This document shows, one piece after another, positions 55,932 through 64,000 of a stretch of 64,000 bases of DNA (position 1 is its first letter; each line of letters begins with the position of its first letter). Both the position numbers and the translations under genes were made by a program. The stretch comes from Legionellaceae bacterium (GTDB taxonomy: Bacteria > Pseudomonadota > Gammaproteobacteria > Legionellales > Legionellaceae): NCBI GenBank assembly GCA_029213075.1, contig JARGPO010000030.1, forward strand, positions 1-64,000, read 5' to 3'. Under the pieces are notes generated by a model that saw nothing but the letters and a program-made list of their open reading frames with translations, had not been told where the DNA came from and did no database searches.

Positions 55932-56543
55932 TTAATGTGAACCGACTTTACCAGAATCATTCTCAATTTCATGAACAACGTAATTGGCAAGGGTTTTGGT
56001 AAAGGCCTTAACCGCATTATTAGCAGCAATAACCCCTCCATAAGGATTTTTACTAGGACATGGCATTCTATTTGTGAATGTCTTCGAACCAACAACTCTT
56101 GCGTCTTCTATATGAGTTAATACAACCTGGATACCAAATTCTATTACGCTCGGGTTCATTAAAAAGTTCTGATGTAATGCTATTAATTGTGAATCAAGGC
56201 GATAATCAGTTTTATCGGCATCTGGTCCTGATGCTACAGCATAAAAGTAATTACTATGTTGCAAGCTTTGCACCATTAACGCCGTCAACATCCCAGCAGG
56301 AGGGCTTATCCAGCTGTTGTTAACAAATGAGCTTAATTGATATGGTTTATCTGTATATAACATCTGTTCTGTTTCATAACCTGCCACAGCCTGCGGTGCG
56401 GAAATTAAAATAGTATTACTAGATGTCTTGTTTGATATTTTGTCAGTAGAAAAAGAACTAAATCTATATTTATTATGAACTTCCCTTTTAACCGGAGAAC
56501 AAGCCACTAAGAAGCTTAATAAAATTATATATAATATCTTCAC
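55932..56543 (-). CDS. ABC-type transport auxiliary lipoprotein (PqiC/Mla-associated)
   Basis: A lipoprotein signal (ILYIILLSFLVACS, lipidated Cys at about residue 15) precedes a domain typical of ABC_trans_aux (PF03886): TILISAPQAVAGYETEQMLY, then YQLSSFVNNSWISPPAGML and YRLDSQLIALHQNFL. Such proteins sit in the outer membrane or periplasm and partner MCE-type lipid transporters. It is the last gene of the mlaE-mlaF-mlaD-lipoprotein unit, 2 bp after mlaD. The length of 203 residues is typical. Confidence 0.85.
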   Translation of the reverse strand: MKILYIILLSFLVACSPVKREVHNKYRFSSFSTDKISNKTSSNTILISAPQAVAGYETEQMLYTDKPYQLSSFVNNSWISPPAGMLTALMVQSLQHSNYFYAVASGPDADKTDYRLDSQLIALHQNFLMNPSVIEFGIQVVLTHIEDARVVGSKTFTNRMPCPSKNPYGGVIAANNAVKAFTKTLANYVVHEIENDSGKVGSH

Positions 56544-56545
56544 AT

Positions 56546-57406
56546 CTACTCTCCGGGGCCTGGTTTTTGAGGTGCCGAACCACGTAAAATCACGGCTGGG
56601 TTATCTCGTAATTGAATACTAACTTGCTCAAGATTGGCTGCTATCACGTCTAATCTTCGCAATAGTATTACTGTTGGAGGAATCGCCTGTTGGGATATTT
56701 TATCAATCACATTTCTTCCAGCATCCATTGTTGTGCTAAGTTTATCACTTGCATCAGATACATCTTCTGACATATCACTAAATTTCTTAACACTATCTTT
56801 AACTTCCCTCATAATCTTAGGCATATCCTTTAGGGTTTTATCAAGGGCTTGACTATTTTTGGCAAAAGTATTGGTTATTTTCGTTAAGTTCTCAATAGCT
56901 TTTGATAAATTATCCGTATTTTTCTTATTAATTAAGCCTTTCATGCTAACGCTTATCTCTTCAACCGTCTTCTCTAACTGATTAAAAAATGAAGGCTTAT
57001 AAGTTATAACCGGATACTTTTCTCCTGGCATAGCTTTTAATGGCGTAGTTATTGGAGTTTTTGCCGTTAGACCAAGATAATTAGTACCTGTTATCCCTTG
57101 AGAAATTAGTGCTGCTTGAGTACTAGTTGTAATTGGTGTTCCAGCTTCTATTTTTAGAAATAGTTTAACCTGCTGTGGATCTTTTTTATTTATTTCGATC
57201 CCGCTAATCGCTCCGACCTTTACGCCGTTAAATTTCACTTGAGAATCTTCATTAAGACCTGAGACTGTCTCACACATATAAACAATATAAGTATTATATT
57301 TTTTCTGATCAAAACCAACCGATAGCCAAAGACTCGCGGTTAACAAACCTGCCATTAACACTACTGTCGTTAAGCCAACGACTGTATAGTTTGTTTTTGA
57401 TTCCAA
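56546..57406 (-). CDS. mlaD: MlaD-type MCE-domain lipid-binding protein
   Basis: An N-terminal inner-membrane anchor (NYTVVGLTTVVLMAGLLTAS) and one MCE domain (YMCETVSGLNEDSQVKFNGV, then KVGAISGIEINKKDPQQVKL and AALISQGITGTNYLGL). A long helical tail of about 140 residues follows, so it is longer than Escherichia coli MlaD (183 aa). It should form a ring that passes phospholipids between MlaFE and periplasmic partners. The start is uncertain: family members begin MESK-NY, which here would be a TTG at 57406 with GGAG 8 nt upstream; a GTG at 57436 is the alternative. Confidence 0.87.
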   Translation of the reverse strand: MESKTNYTVVGLTTVVLMAGLLTASLWLSVGFDQKKYNTYIVYMCETVSGLNEDSQVKFNGVKVGAISGIEINKKDPQQVKLFLKIEAGTPITTSTQAALISQGITGTNYLGLTAKTPITTPLKAMPGEKYPVITYKPSFFNQLEKTVEEISVSMKGLINKKNTDNLSKAIENLTKITNTFAKNSQALDKTLKDMPKIMREVKDSVKKFSDMSEDVSDASDKLSTTMDAGRNVIDKISQQAIPPTVILLRRLDVIAANLEQVSIQLRDNPAVILRGSAPQKPGPGE

Positions 57407-57442
57407 GCAACTTACTCCATGTTTATAATTCGCCACATAAGG

Positions 57443-58180
57443 CTATCTATCGCTAAAATAATCTTTAATTAACGGGTCATTGTTTTTCATTAAACTTTCA
57501 ATTGGCTCGATACTTCTAACTACGCCCTCTCCCAAAAATGCCACTCTATCTGTTGTTCTCCGCAATGAATCAACGTCATGACTTACGATAACAATAGTTA
57601 AATTTAAGGCGTCACGCAAGAAAAGGATTAATTGATCAAACAATTTTGCACTAACCGGATCAAGACCAGACGTTGGTTCGTCTAAAAATAACAGCTCTGG
57701 ATCCATCGCAATAGCTCTTGCCGCAGCAGCACGCCGCTGCATTCCTCCACTTAATTCAGAAGGAAATTTACCAGCAGATTCTTTTGGGAGACCAATTAAT
57801 GCAATCTTTAACATCGCCAAATCTCGCATAAAAGTCTCGTCGAGATCTGCAAGCTCATGCATAGGGAACATAATATTTTCAATAACCGTCATTGCTGAAA
57901 ATAAAGCGCTATGTTGAAATAAAACTCCCCAACGTCGACGCAGCTTATTTGCCGATTCCTCATCTAAACTTGCAATATCTTGTCCAAAAATTTTAATTTG
58001 GCCAGATGTTGGCTTTTGTAACATTAATATACTACGCAAAGCAGTAGTTTTACCACAACCACTACCACCTATAATCGCAAAAATCTCACCTTTATTAACT
58101 GTTAAGTTAACATCAGTATGTACCCAGGTCGAACCTAAAAAATTTTTCAAGCCATTAATCTCAATAATAGGCTCGCTCAT
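57443..58180 (-). CDS. mlaF: Mla-type ABC transporter ATP-binding protein
   Basis: ATPase of the phospholipid transporter, 245 residues. Walker A is IIGGSGCGKTTALRSIL, the Q-loop lies in GVLFQHSALFSAMTV, the signature is ELSGGMQRRAAAARAIA and Walker B is ELLFLDEPTSGLDPVSA, followed by the switch His in VIVSHD. It overlaps mlaE by 4 nt (ATGA) and powers the MlaE permease next to it. Confidence 0.93.
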   Translation of the reverse strand: MSEPIIEINGLKNFLGSTWVHTDVNLTVNKGEIFAIIGGSGCGKTTALRSILMLQKPTSGQIKIFGQDIASLDEESANKLRRRWGVLFQHSALFSAMTVIENIMFPMHELADLDETFMRDLAMLKIALIGLPKESAGKFPSELSGGMQRRAAAARAIAMDPELLFLDEPTSGLDPVSAKLFDQLILFLRDALNLTIVIVSHDVDSLRRTTDRVAFLGEGVVRSIEPIESLMKNNDPLIKDYFSDR

Positions 58181-59307
58181 AACTTCAACCAGCTATAAAT
58201 AACAGAATATACCGCATCTGTTATAATAATTAAGAATAAGGCCTGAACCACACTTCTGGTTGTTTGACTACCAACGCTATCGGCACTGGCCTTAACCTGA
58301 AATCCTTGAAAACAACCAACCAAAGAAATTAATATTGCAAATGCTGGGGCCTTATATAATCCTAACATCATTTGCTTAAATCCAACCGATTCTTGTAGAC
58401 GGGTTAGAAAATCATAATAACCAACATGTAGCATAAACTTAGACATTATCATCGCGCCTAAAGTGCTAAAAAAATCGGACCAAAAAATTAATAAAGGCAA
58501 CATTAAAAGTAAACCCAATACTTTCGGAACAACTAATAACTCAGTTGGTGACAAACCCATAGTATATAGTGCATCTATTTCTTCATTAATTTTCATACTA
58601 CCAATTTGTGCTGTAAATGCCGAGCTTGTTCTGCCAGCGACAATGATAGCTGTAATTAGCGGTGCAAATTCTCGAAAAATTGCCATTCCAGATAAGTATG
58701 CAATAAAACTTGTCGCACCATAGGTTTCTAATTGAAGACCCATTTGATATGCAAGCACCACTCCAATTAAAAAAGACAATAAAGCAACAATTGGTAATGC
58801 GTTTAATCCTGTTGACGCCATATTTGAAATAATACTTGAGATCTGAAATCGGTGCCAATTCCCACAAGCGGCGAATAACTTATCTACTAAATCACCAATT
58901 AAAATTAAAAAACCATTGGCTTGAGATACTTTATGAACTATTTCCTTACCTATCTGATAGAGCATAGCCCTTTTTTTATGTGCCGGCGGTAAATAGTCTA
59001 GATCAGTGCTTTTATCAAGAACCAACTGCAGCAAATCACCTTGTTGTTTATTAAAGTCTTGAAATTTAACGCTATATCCTTCTTGTACTAAAAATTGCTG
59101 ACACTCGCGTAATTTCATAGCGCCAGCACTATCAAATTTAGTTAATGCGCCGCCACTAATTATTAACTCTTTAGAAGAAGGTTTTTCGAATAATTTTAAA
59201 TTATTAAGGATGTCGTTCAACTTCAATATGGTCCAGTCACCGTGGCACATATATGTATTATTTCTGTTATCAAATGAGAGTGTCGTATCAGTCATAATGA
59301 TTATCAT
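58177..59307 (-). CDS. mlaE: MlaE-type lipid ABC permease with N-terminal STAS domain
   Basis: A fused protein of 376 residues. Residues 5-105 form an MlaB-like STAS domain (LSFDNRNNTYMCHGDWTILK, GGALTKFDSAGAMKL). Residues 150-376 are the MlaE permease with five or six membrane helices and the signatures AYQMGLQLETYGATSFIAYL and SAFTAQIGSMKINEEIDALY. In Escherichia coli STAS (MlaB) and MlaE are separate; the fused form is common in other bacteria. It heads the operon with mlaF, mlaD and the lipoprotein gene. A second ATG at 59295 is a possible start. Confidence 0.9.
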   Translation of the reverse strand: MIIIMTDTTLSFDNRNNTYMCHGDWTILKLNDILNNLKLFEKPSSKELIISGGALTKFDSAGAMKLRECQQFLVQEGYSVKFQDFNKQQGDLLQLVLDKSTDLDYLPPAHKKRAMLYQIGKEIVHKVSQANGFLILIGDLVDKLFAACGNWHRFQISSIISNMASTGLNALPIVALLSFLIGVVLAYQMGLQLETYGATSFIAYLSGMAIFREFAPLITAIIVAGRTSSAFTAQIGSMKINEEIDALYTMGLSPTELLVVPKVLGLLLMLPLLIFWSDFFSTLGAMIMSKFMLHVGYYDFLTRLQESVGFKQMMLGLYKAPAFAILISLVGCFQGFQVKASADSVGSQTTRSVVQALFLIIITDAVYSVIYSWLKL

Positions 59308-59377
59308 ATTACACGAGATATCTAAAATGTCTATTTGTTCTTTTTAAGATTAAAAAATAGATGTATATCCCGTATAT

Positions 59378-60178
59378 CTATGGATAAATTGAATTCACAG
59401 CGACAATATCTTTTTTACTTAGTTCTTTTCTCTGGCCAATTTCCACATCATCAAATAATGGAACTATCGTTTGCAAACCATTTTTTGAAAAGGCATGACT
59501 ACTATAATGCATAATAGATTGGTAATCATATTCACCAAAATCAAAACCTTCATTGAAATGTTGATTAAAATTAAACTGATGCTTTTCTTCAATATTATCC
59601 CAAATAATTTTGATATATTGATCTCGGTCTGCTCGAGACTGCTCATGCCAAAGTCCTAATGAATGACCTATTTCATGAGCAACACTCATAGTCTTGCATT
59701 TGAGAGATATATTGACCGTTTGCCCTCCCCCCTGACGACCAATATCTGATGAACTAGTATTGCCACTCGACGGCAAAAAATGTAAATAGTCAGGATAGCT
59801 ATCAGAATTATTCGCTGTTAATTCAACAAACTTAAGCTTGGTGTATTTCTCCCACACAGACATTGCAGCAAATATCGAATGCCGGCAGGATAATGGAAAT
59901 GATTCGGATATTTTAAATGGCAGCACCCCACCCTCCCATCTCTCTCCAGATATTTTTTGAACTATCATTGCTTTTGGCGTGATATAACTTTTATCAAGCT
60001 TAGTTAGAATGATATCGCCCTCGACAATTCCAAACCCATCTATTTTTTCATAAATAATATCTCTTGGGCCATAGTTTGGATCCATATAAGTCAAATGACC
60101 AAAATCACTAGAGTTACTCGCGATTACACTACCGCTACATGCAAGTATCAAGCAAAGAACAAACAATAATCTCTTCAT
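59378..60178 (-). CDS. Secreted astacin-type (M12A) metalloprotease
   Basis: A signal peptide (LLFVLCLILACSGSVIAS) precedes a short propeptide and the astacin domain. The extended zinc motif AHEIGHSLGLWHEQSRADRD (H168, H172, H178) and the Met-turn YQSIMHYSSHAF (221-225) are both complete. The length of 266 residues fits one catalytic domain. The Legionella effector LegP is an astacin relative, but a visible Sec signal here suggests export to the periplasm or by type II secretion. Its ATG shares a base with the rsmI stop (TGATG), so the two genes are translationally coupled. Confidence 0.9.
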   Translation of the reverse strand: MKRLLFVLCLILACSGSVIASNSSDFGHLTYMDPNYGPRDIIYEKIDGFGIVEGDIILTKLDKSYITPKAMIVQKISGERWEGGVLPFKISESFPLSCRHSIFAAMSVWEKYTKLKFVELTANNSDSYPDYLHFLPSSGNTSSSDIGRQGGGQTVNISLKCKTMSVAHEIGHSLGLWHEQSRADRDQYIKIIWDNIEEKHQFNFNQHFNEGFDFGEYDYQSIMHYSSHAFSKNGLQTIVPLFDDVEIGQRKELSKKDIVAVNSIYP

Positions 60179-61032
60179 CAGTTTTTATCTCCGAAAGTCA
60201 GAGCAAGCTTATACAAATCATTTTTTGGCTGCTGAGTTATCTCTGCGGCCAATACAACCGCCTGTTTGAGAGGAAGATCTTTTAGCAAAATCTTAAGAAC
60301 TTCACTACCATCATAATCCTTAATTAGACTATCTCTTGGTGGAATAATAACAACAAACTCCCCCTTGCAACGACTTTTATCATCTTCTAACCACTCAAGA
60401 ACTTCAGTTACTGTCCCTGGCATAATTTTTTCAAAGGTCTTAGTTAATTCTTTAGCTAAAACAACTTGGCACAAATCACCAAAGACCGCACCAATATCTT
60501 TTAGGCAATGTAGAATACGATGAGTAGACTCATAAAAAACTAAGGTATGGCTAAGATTTTTTACAGAAGTAAGCTTTGCGCATCTAGCAGAGGATTTAGC
60601 CGGTAGAAAACCAAAATAACTTATCGAATCACAAGGAATACCAGCAGCCGATAATGCCGCAATAAAAGCACAGGCACCAGGAATAGGTACGACTTCAACA
60701 CCACTCGATCTCGCAAGACTTACTAAAGGATATCCTGGATCACTAATCAAAGGGGTACCAGCATCACTTATCAAAGCAAAAGATTTACCAGCTTGCAACT
60801 GTTCAACAATAGATGCTGACTTATCATTTTCATTAAAAGCATGTAAAGATTGAAGAGGTTTTTTTATTCCAAAAGATGATAACAACAAAATTGAATGGCG
60901 AGTATCCTCCGCTAAAATCACATCTACTAACTTTAATGTTTCCAATGCTCTCAGGCTTATATCATTTTTATTGCCAATTGGGGTTGCTACAATAAATAGT
61001 GTGCCGAACGTTCTTGCTGAAGTCGCCGTCAT
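60178..61032 (-). CDS. rsmI: 16S rRNA 2'-O-ribose C1402 methyltransferase RsmI
   Basis: Tetrapyrrole-methylase fold enzyme of 284 residues. The N-terminus FIVATPIGNKNDISLRALET and VILAEDTRHSILLLSSFGI, then FALISDAGTPLISDPGYPLV and VVPIPGACAFIAALSAAGIP are all diagnostic of RsmI. SYFGFLPAKSSAR is the RNA-side loop. It modifies C1402 of 16S rRNA together with RsmH. It is divergent from lpoA (46-bp spacer), as in Escherichia coli (yraL-yraM). Confidence 0.96.
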   Translation of the reverse strand: MTATSARTFGTLFIVATPIGNKNDISLRALETLKLVDVILAEDTRHSILLLSSFGIKKPLQSLHAFNENDKSASIVEQLQAGKSFALISDAGTPLISDPGYPLVSLARSSGVEVVPIPGACAFIAALSAAGIPCDSISYFGFLPAKSSARCAKLTSVKNLSHTLVFYESTHRILHCLKDIGAVFGDLCQVVLAKELTKTFEKIMPGTVTEVLEWLEDDKSRCKGEFVVIIPPRDSLIKDYDGSEVLKILLKDLPLKQAVVLAAEITQQPKNDLYKLALTFGDKN

Positions 61033-61069
61033 GGTTTATCCTTTTGCCTTATTGTCTAAATGATCATGG

Positions 61070-61075
61070 TATAAT
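61070..61075 (+). promoter_or_regulatory. TATAAT box immediately before lpoA
   Basis: A perfect -10 hexamer ends only 2 bp before the annotated lpoA ATG. If used, transcription would start inside the first codons, implying either a downstream start (for example the TTG eight codons in) or a chance match. No good -35 box is seen at 17 bp. Confidence 0.25.
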
Positions 61076-61077
61076 AT

Positions 61078-62874
61078 ATGTTTTACGCTACTCGATTTTT
61101 GCAATTAACAATATTTCTAGTTTGTCTAATTTCTATAACTAGCTGCTCTAAGCTAACCTCCGATAAAAGAGTTAATTCTGGGCAACCAATTGATAGTCCA
61201 TATACCATGCCATCCGATGCGTACCTTGCCTTAGCTAATAACCAAGAAGGAGAAGAAAAGCAGTCTCTGCAACTTCTAGCCGCCGGTCAGCTTATTTATG
61301 AAGGGCAATGGAAACAAAGTGCCAGCATGTTATCACAAATTAAACCACTAAATTATGATCTAGCCAAAGAAAAATATTTACTCCAAGCAAGAATAGATCT
61401 AATTCGTGAACAACCAAAAGCTGCGATATCCAAACTATCAAATGTTAGAAATATTGCGAGTTTACCGGTTTATTATCAAATCCAATTTCATGAAATGCTA
61501 GCTTCTGCGTATTTTATCACCAACCACCCGGTTGAGTCAGTTCATGAAAGAATAAAATTAGAAAATATTCTCCCAAATGATTCATCAAAAACGAATAACC
61601 GTCTGGCTCTTTGGCGAGCTCTTACGACTTTATCAGGTCCTGAGGTAAGTGTTCTAGCCGCAGAATCATCTGATGATAACCAATTAAATGGCTGGATTGA
61701 GCTTGCTAATATATCACAAAATCACTCAAATGATCCGCAGATAATGCTAACCAACATCCAAAATTGGCAAAGTAAATATCCACAACATCCAGGCAATTAT
61801 ATCCTACCAAAATCTCAATCACAGATAGTAAACTACCTCTTCTCACAACCAAAAAAAATTGCTCTACTACTGCCAACAACCGGACAATTATCTGGCCCAG
61901 GTAACGCAATTAAAGATGGGTTTATGGACTCCTTAGAAGCAAGTCCTAATCGTTATAGCATCAACGTGCAAGTATATAACACCACATCTGAAAATATTAA
62001 AAATCTTTATCAACAAGCAATTAACGATGGGGCCAATTACGTAGTTGGACCACTTAGTAAACCTCAGGTAACTGAAGTTGCCAAACTATCTCATCCAGTA
62101 CCAACCTTGCTACTCAATGATTCTGAGGTTAAACCACAAGCGAATGCATATCAATTTGGACTATCACCAACTAATGAGGCAAGACAAATAGCCAACAAAA
62201 TCCATAAAAAGGGAAATAGTCGTGCTCTTGTCATAGCTCCTGATGGAACCTGGGGAAAAGATATTGTTGATGCCTTTGCTAGGCAATTTCGAGCAGGTGG
62301 TGGCCAAGTGGTTGAAACTTTCTATTTCAATAATGATGATGATCTAACCACATCTATTCGAGAGTTACTTCATGTAGCAGCCAATGATGCACACAGAAAA
62401 AAAGTTGAAAAGAAAGATGATGAACCAGAAGAACCATTACGTCGTGAAGATTTTGATGTCATTTTTCTAGTTGCTTATCCGACTAAGGCCCGACAAATAG
62501 TGCCATTGTTACGATACTATTATGCGGGAGACATCCCTGTCTATGCCACATCGAATGTCTACACCGGCAGCATTAATGTAATGAAAGATCGAGATTTAAA
62601 TAATGTTATTTTTTGTGATATGCCTTGGGTATTTACCCATCAAGTAGGCAATCAAAACTGGCCAGAACAATTTAATAGCTATAACCGCCTCTACGCGATG
62701 GGGATGGATGCCTTCGCGTTAGCTACGCAGTTAAATCAACTACTATTATTTCCAGCTGTCGGCATAAACAACAAAAGTGGGATTATTTATCTAAACGGCG
62801 GCCAAGAAATCTCTAGAATCCTTGTATTTGGTAAGTTCCAAGAAGGGGAGGCCAAGATTAGGCCATATCTTTGA
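61078..62874 (+). CDS. lpoA: Penicillin-binding protein activator LpoA
   Basis: Outer-membrane lipoprotein of 598 residues that activates PBP1a. The lipobox is in CLISITSCSKLTS (lipidated Cys about residue 23). The N-terminal half is helical TPR-like. The C-terminal half is a periplasmic-binding-protein-like domain (KKIALLLPTTGQLSGPGNAI, ANYVVGPLSKPQVTEVAKL, DVIFLVAYPTKARQIVPLLR). Divergence from rsmI is conserved. No clear Shine-Dalgarno sequence precedes the ATG, and TATAAT abuts it, so the start could lie a few codons downstream without losing the signal peptide. Confidence 0.92.
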   Translation: MFYATRFLQLTIFLVCLISITSCSKLTSDKRVNSGQPIDSPYTMPSDAYLALANNQEGEEKQSLQLLAAGQLIYEGQWKQSASMLSQIKPLNYDLAKEKYLLQARIDLIREQPKAAISKLSNVRNIASLPVYYQIQFHEMLASAYFITNHPVESVHERIKLENILPNDSSKTNNRLALWRALTTLSGPEVSVLAAESSDDNQLNGWIELANISQNHSNDPQIMLTNIQNWQSKYPQHPGNYILPKSQSQIVNYLFSQPKKIALLLPTTGQLSGPGNAIKDGFMDSLEASPNRYSINVQVYNTTSENIKNLYQQAINDGANYVVGPLSKPQVTEVAKLSHPVPTLLLNDSEVKPQANAYQFGLSPTNEARQIANKIHKKGNSRALVIAPDGTWGKDIVDAFARQFRAGGGQVVETFYFNNDDDLTTSIRELLHVAANDAHRKKVEKKDDEPEEPLRREDFDVIFLVAYPTKARQIVPLLRYYYAGDIPVYATSNVYTGSINVMKDRDLNNVIFCDMPWVFTHQVGNQNWPEQFNSYNRLYAMGMDAFALATQLNQLLLFPAVGINNKSGIIYLNGGQEISRILVFGKFQEGEAKIRPYL

Positions 62875-62945
62875 GAAACTAAGAGGCCTTCATTAGGGCC
62901 GCTTATCATGAGCGCAAACGTTCGCGCCCACAATAGTTTTTAAGT

Positions 62946-64000
62946 TCAATACTCCGTTGAATAACGCTGAAATAGATCGGCGTTATTCCCCGTTCTTCCC
63001 TCTTTTATCTTATCTAGCAGATCATCAGATGAAAGAGTCTTAACAACTTTCTGAAAGATGCTATATTCACTGTCAATAACTAGGGGCTGTGTTTTTGTAG
63101 CCTGTCCCTCCTTCTCAACCTGCCACTCTGTATCTTTAGGCTTATAGAACTTTTGAATAATCATAGAAGAAGCCATAGCTATAGCTAAAACTCCAACCAT
63201 TAATATCAAGAAGGTTGGTACTCCAGAGAGCGCTGCAGGTGCAAAAAGTAGCGTTACCGCTATTGATGCTGGAATAACTATCCGATTAAATGTCTCTCTT
63301 GCAAAATCCATCTTCTTATACAAATACAAATCCTGCTCAAGACCAACCTGCGCCCCTTTTTGTAGTATCTTTAAATATAGTTGCTTTTTAGCACTATCAG
63401 AAGAACTACTTCCAAGAGACTTATACTCTTCCACAAGGCTTTTGAAGCTATCATTCGACTCAATTTGCTGTTTATTAGCATTATAACAATCTCGTGTTGA
63501 TTTTACAGATCTCCATATTAACGTGCTTGCTCCCAAAGCAACCGCTCCAATCATAACCATAGATGATGGAAGAGATACTGGCAGCATTGTTAAATAAAAA
63601 CCACACAGCACTGAAAAAGCCAGAATTAACGATACTGAATATACAACATCAGCTATACAAACAAATCTGTCTTCATTCCAAGCACTCTGACGCCCTTCTT
63701 TTCTCTGACTTGTAATTTGAATCTGCCAAAGCAACGTACATATTTTCTTGTAATTTTCATCACCCAAAGAAGATTTATTATCTTCTAAAAGCATATTAAT
63801 TTTAGCAAGTTTTTGAGGCGTGGAATTTTCATCAGATGCTAGAAAACCATCAACACTATCTTCGCTGTTAGTAGTAATAGCTAATTTAAGAGCCATAAGC
63901 TTGAGTTTTAACTTCTTGTTCTGATGCAATTCTTCTATTTTATCAAACAACTCTCCTAACTGCTTATCATAGGTGGAAATATTATCTTCATAGTCTTGTT
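62946..64000 (-). CDS. Hypothetical membrane protein, 5' end beyond the window
   Basis: The frame stays open upstream to the window edge (residues QDYEDNISTYDKQLGELFDK continue past the TTG at 63950), so the real start lies outside and at least 351 codons are present. There are two pairs of hydrophobic segments, VVYSVSLILAFSVLCGFYLT / SSMVMIGAVALGASTLIW and IVIPASIAVTLLFAPAAL / FLILMVGVLAIAMASSMII. The N-terminal part is a charged helical region, and no family is recognised. Its style is like the other large putative effectors here. Confidence 0.6.
   Translation of the reverse strand, partial: QDYEDNISTYDKQLGELFDKIEELHQNKKLKLKLMALKLAITTNSEDSVDGFLASDENSTPQKLAKINMLLEDNKSSLGDENYKKICTLLWQIQITSQRKEGRQSAWNEDRFVCIADVVYSVSLILAFSVLCGFYLTMLPVSLPSSMVMIGAVALGASTLIWRSVKSTRDCYNANKQQIESNDSFKSLVEEYKSLGSSSSDSAKKQLYLKILQKGAQVGLEQDLYLYKKMDFARETFNRIVIPASIAVTLLFAPAALSGVPTFLILMVGVLAIAMASSMIIQKFYKPKDTEWQVEKEGQATKTQPLVIDSEYSIFQKVVKTLSSDDLLDKIKEGRTGNNADLFQRYSTEY

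Overview
The window is AT-rich chromosomal DNA of a gammaproteobacterium. The housekeeping order (tRNA-Ile2, rpoD, dnaG, yqeY, rpsU, divergent tsaD; aroQ-accB-accC-prmA; rsmI divergent from lpoA) is classical gammaproteobacterial. Many eukaryote-interaction-type proteins lie between housekeeping genes: a YopJ/AvrRxv-like protein, a deaminase-like protein, a two-HKD phospholipase D-like protein, an astacin, a thermolysin-type protease and several large coiled-coil/membrane proteins with Ser/Thr/acid-rich tails. This mix suggests a host-associated or intracellular member of the Legionellales. That assignment is inference; no secretion-system gene is in the window.

Layout. 1-1000: the edge of an IS21-family element cutting an acetyltransferase gene, then an ISL3-family transposase remnant. 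1089-9777: tRNA and the core genes rpoD, dnaG, yqeY, rpsU, tsaD, plsY, hemW and mdh. 9794-10412: an array of 11 tandem 39-bp units flanked by a dispersed hairpin element. 10454-13592: aroQ-accB-accC-prmA. 13835-19066: M4 protease, amino-acid permease, an HExxH protein and the YopJ-like gene. 19107-22963: GDP-L-fucose synthesis (gmd, fcl), a glycosyltransferase and an S-adenosylhomocysteine-hydrolase-like gene. 23089-36927: an accessory block of large putative effectors, interrupted by the conserved ATP-grasp / 7TM inactive transglutaminase / aspartyl protease trio and a guanidinium exporter. 37066-37293: a MITE-like element. 37297-41534: lhgO, glycosyltransferases, a VTT membrane protein and gmhB. 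41668-44487: mltB, psd and a cystathionine beta-synthase-like gene. 45233-49942: GT4 glycosyltransferase, manC and rep. 49960-55909: more putative effectors and a small HTH regulator. 55932-59307: an Mla-type lipid transport operon. 59378-62874: astacin, rsmI and lpoA. The window ends inside a membrane-protein gene.

How the genes fit together. ManC, Gmd and Fcl form the pathway from mannose-1-phosphate through GDP-mannose to GDP-L-fucose, split over two loci 25 kb apart. With GmhB, three GT2 enzymes and one GT4 enzyme they point to surface polysaccharide or LPS synthesis. The Mla operon, PlsY, Psd, LpoA and MltB serve the envelope. AccB and AccC start fatty-acid synthesis.

The most noteworthy items are the YopJ-like protein (H185/D202/C259), the deaminase-like protein (HAE 365-367, CLDC 391-394), the HExxH protein next to the YopJ-like gene, and a modular dispersed repeat seen at three loci, one of them expanded into the 39-bp array.
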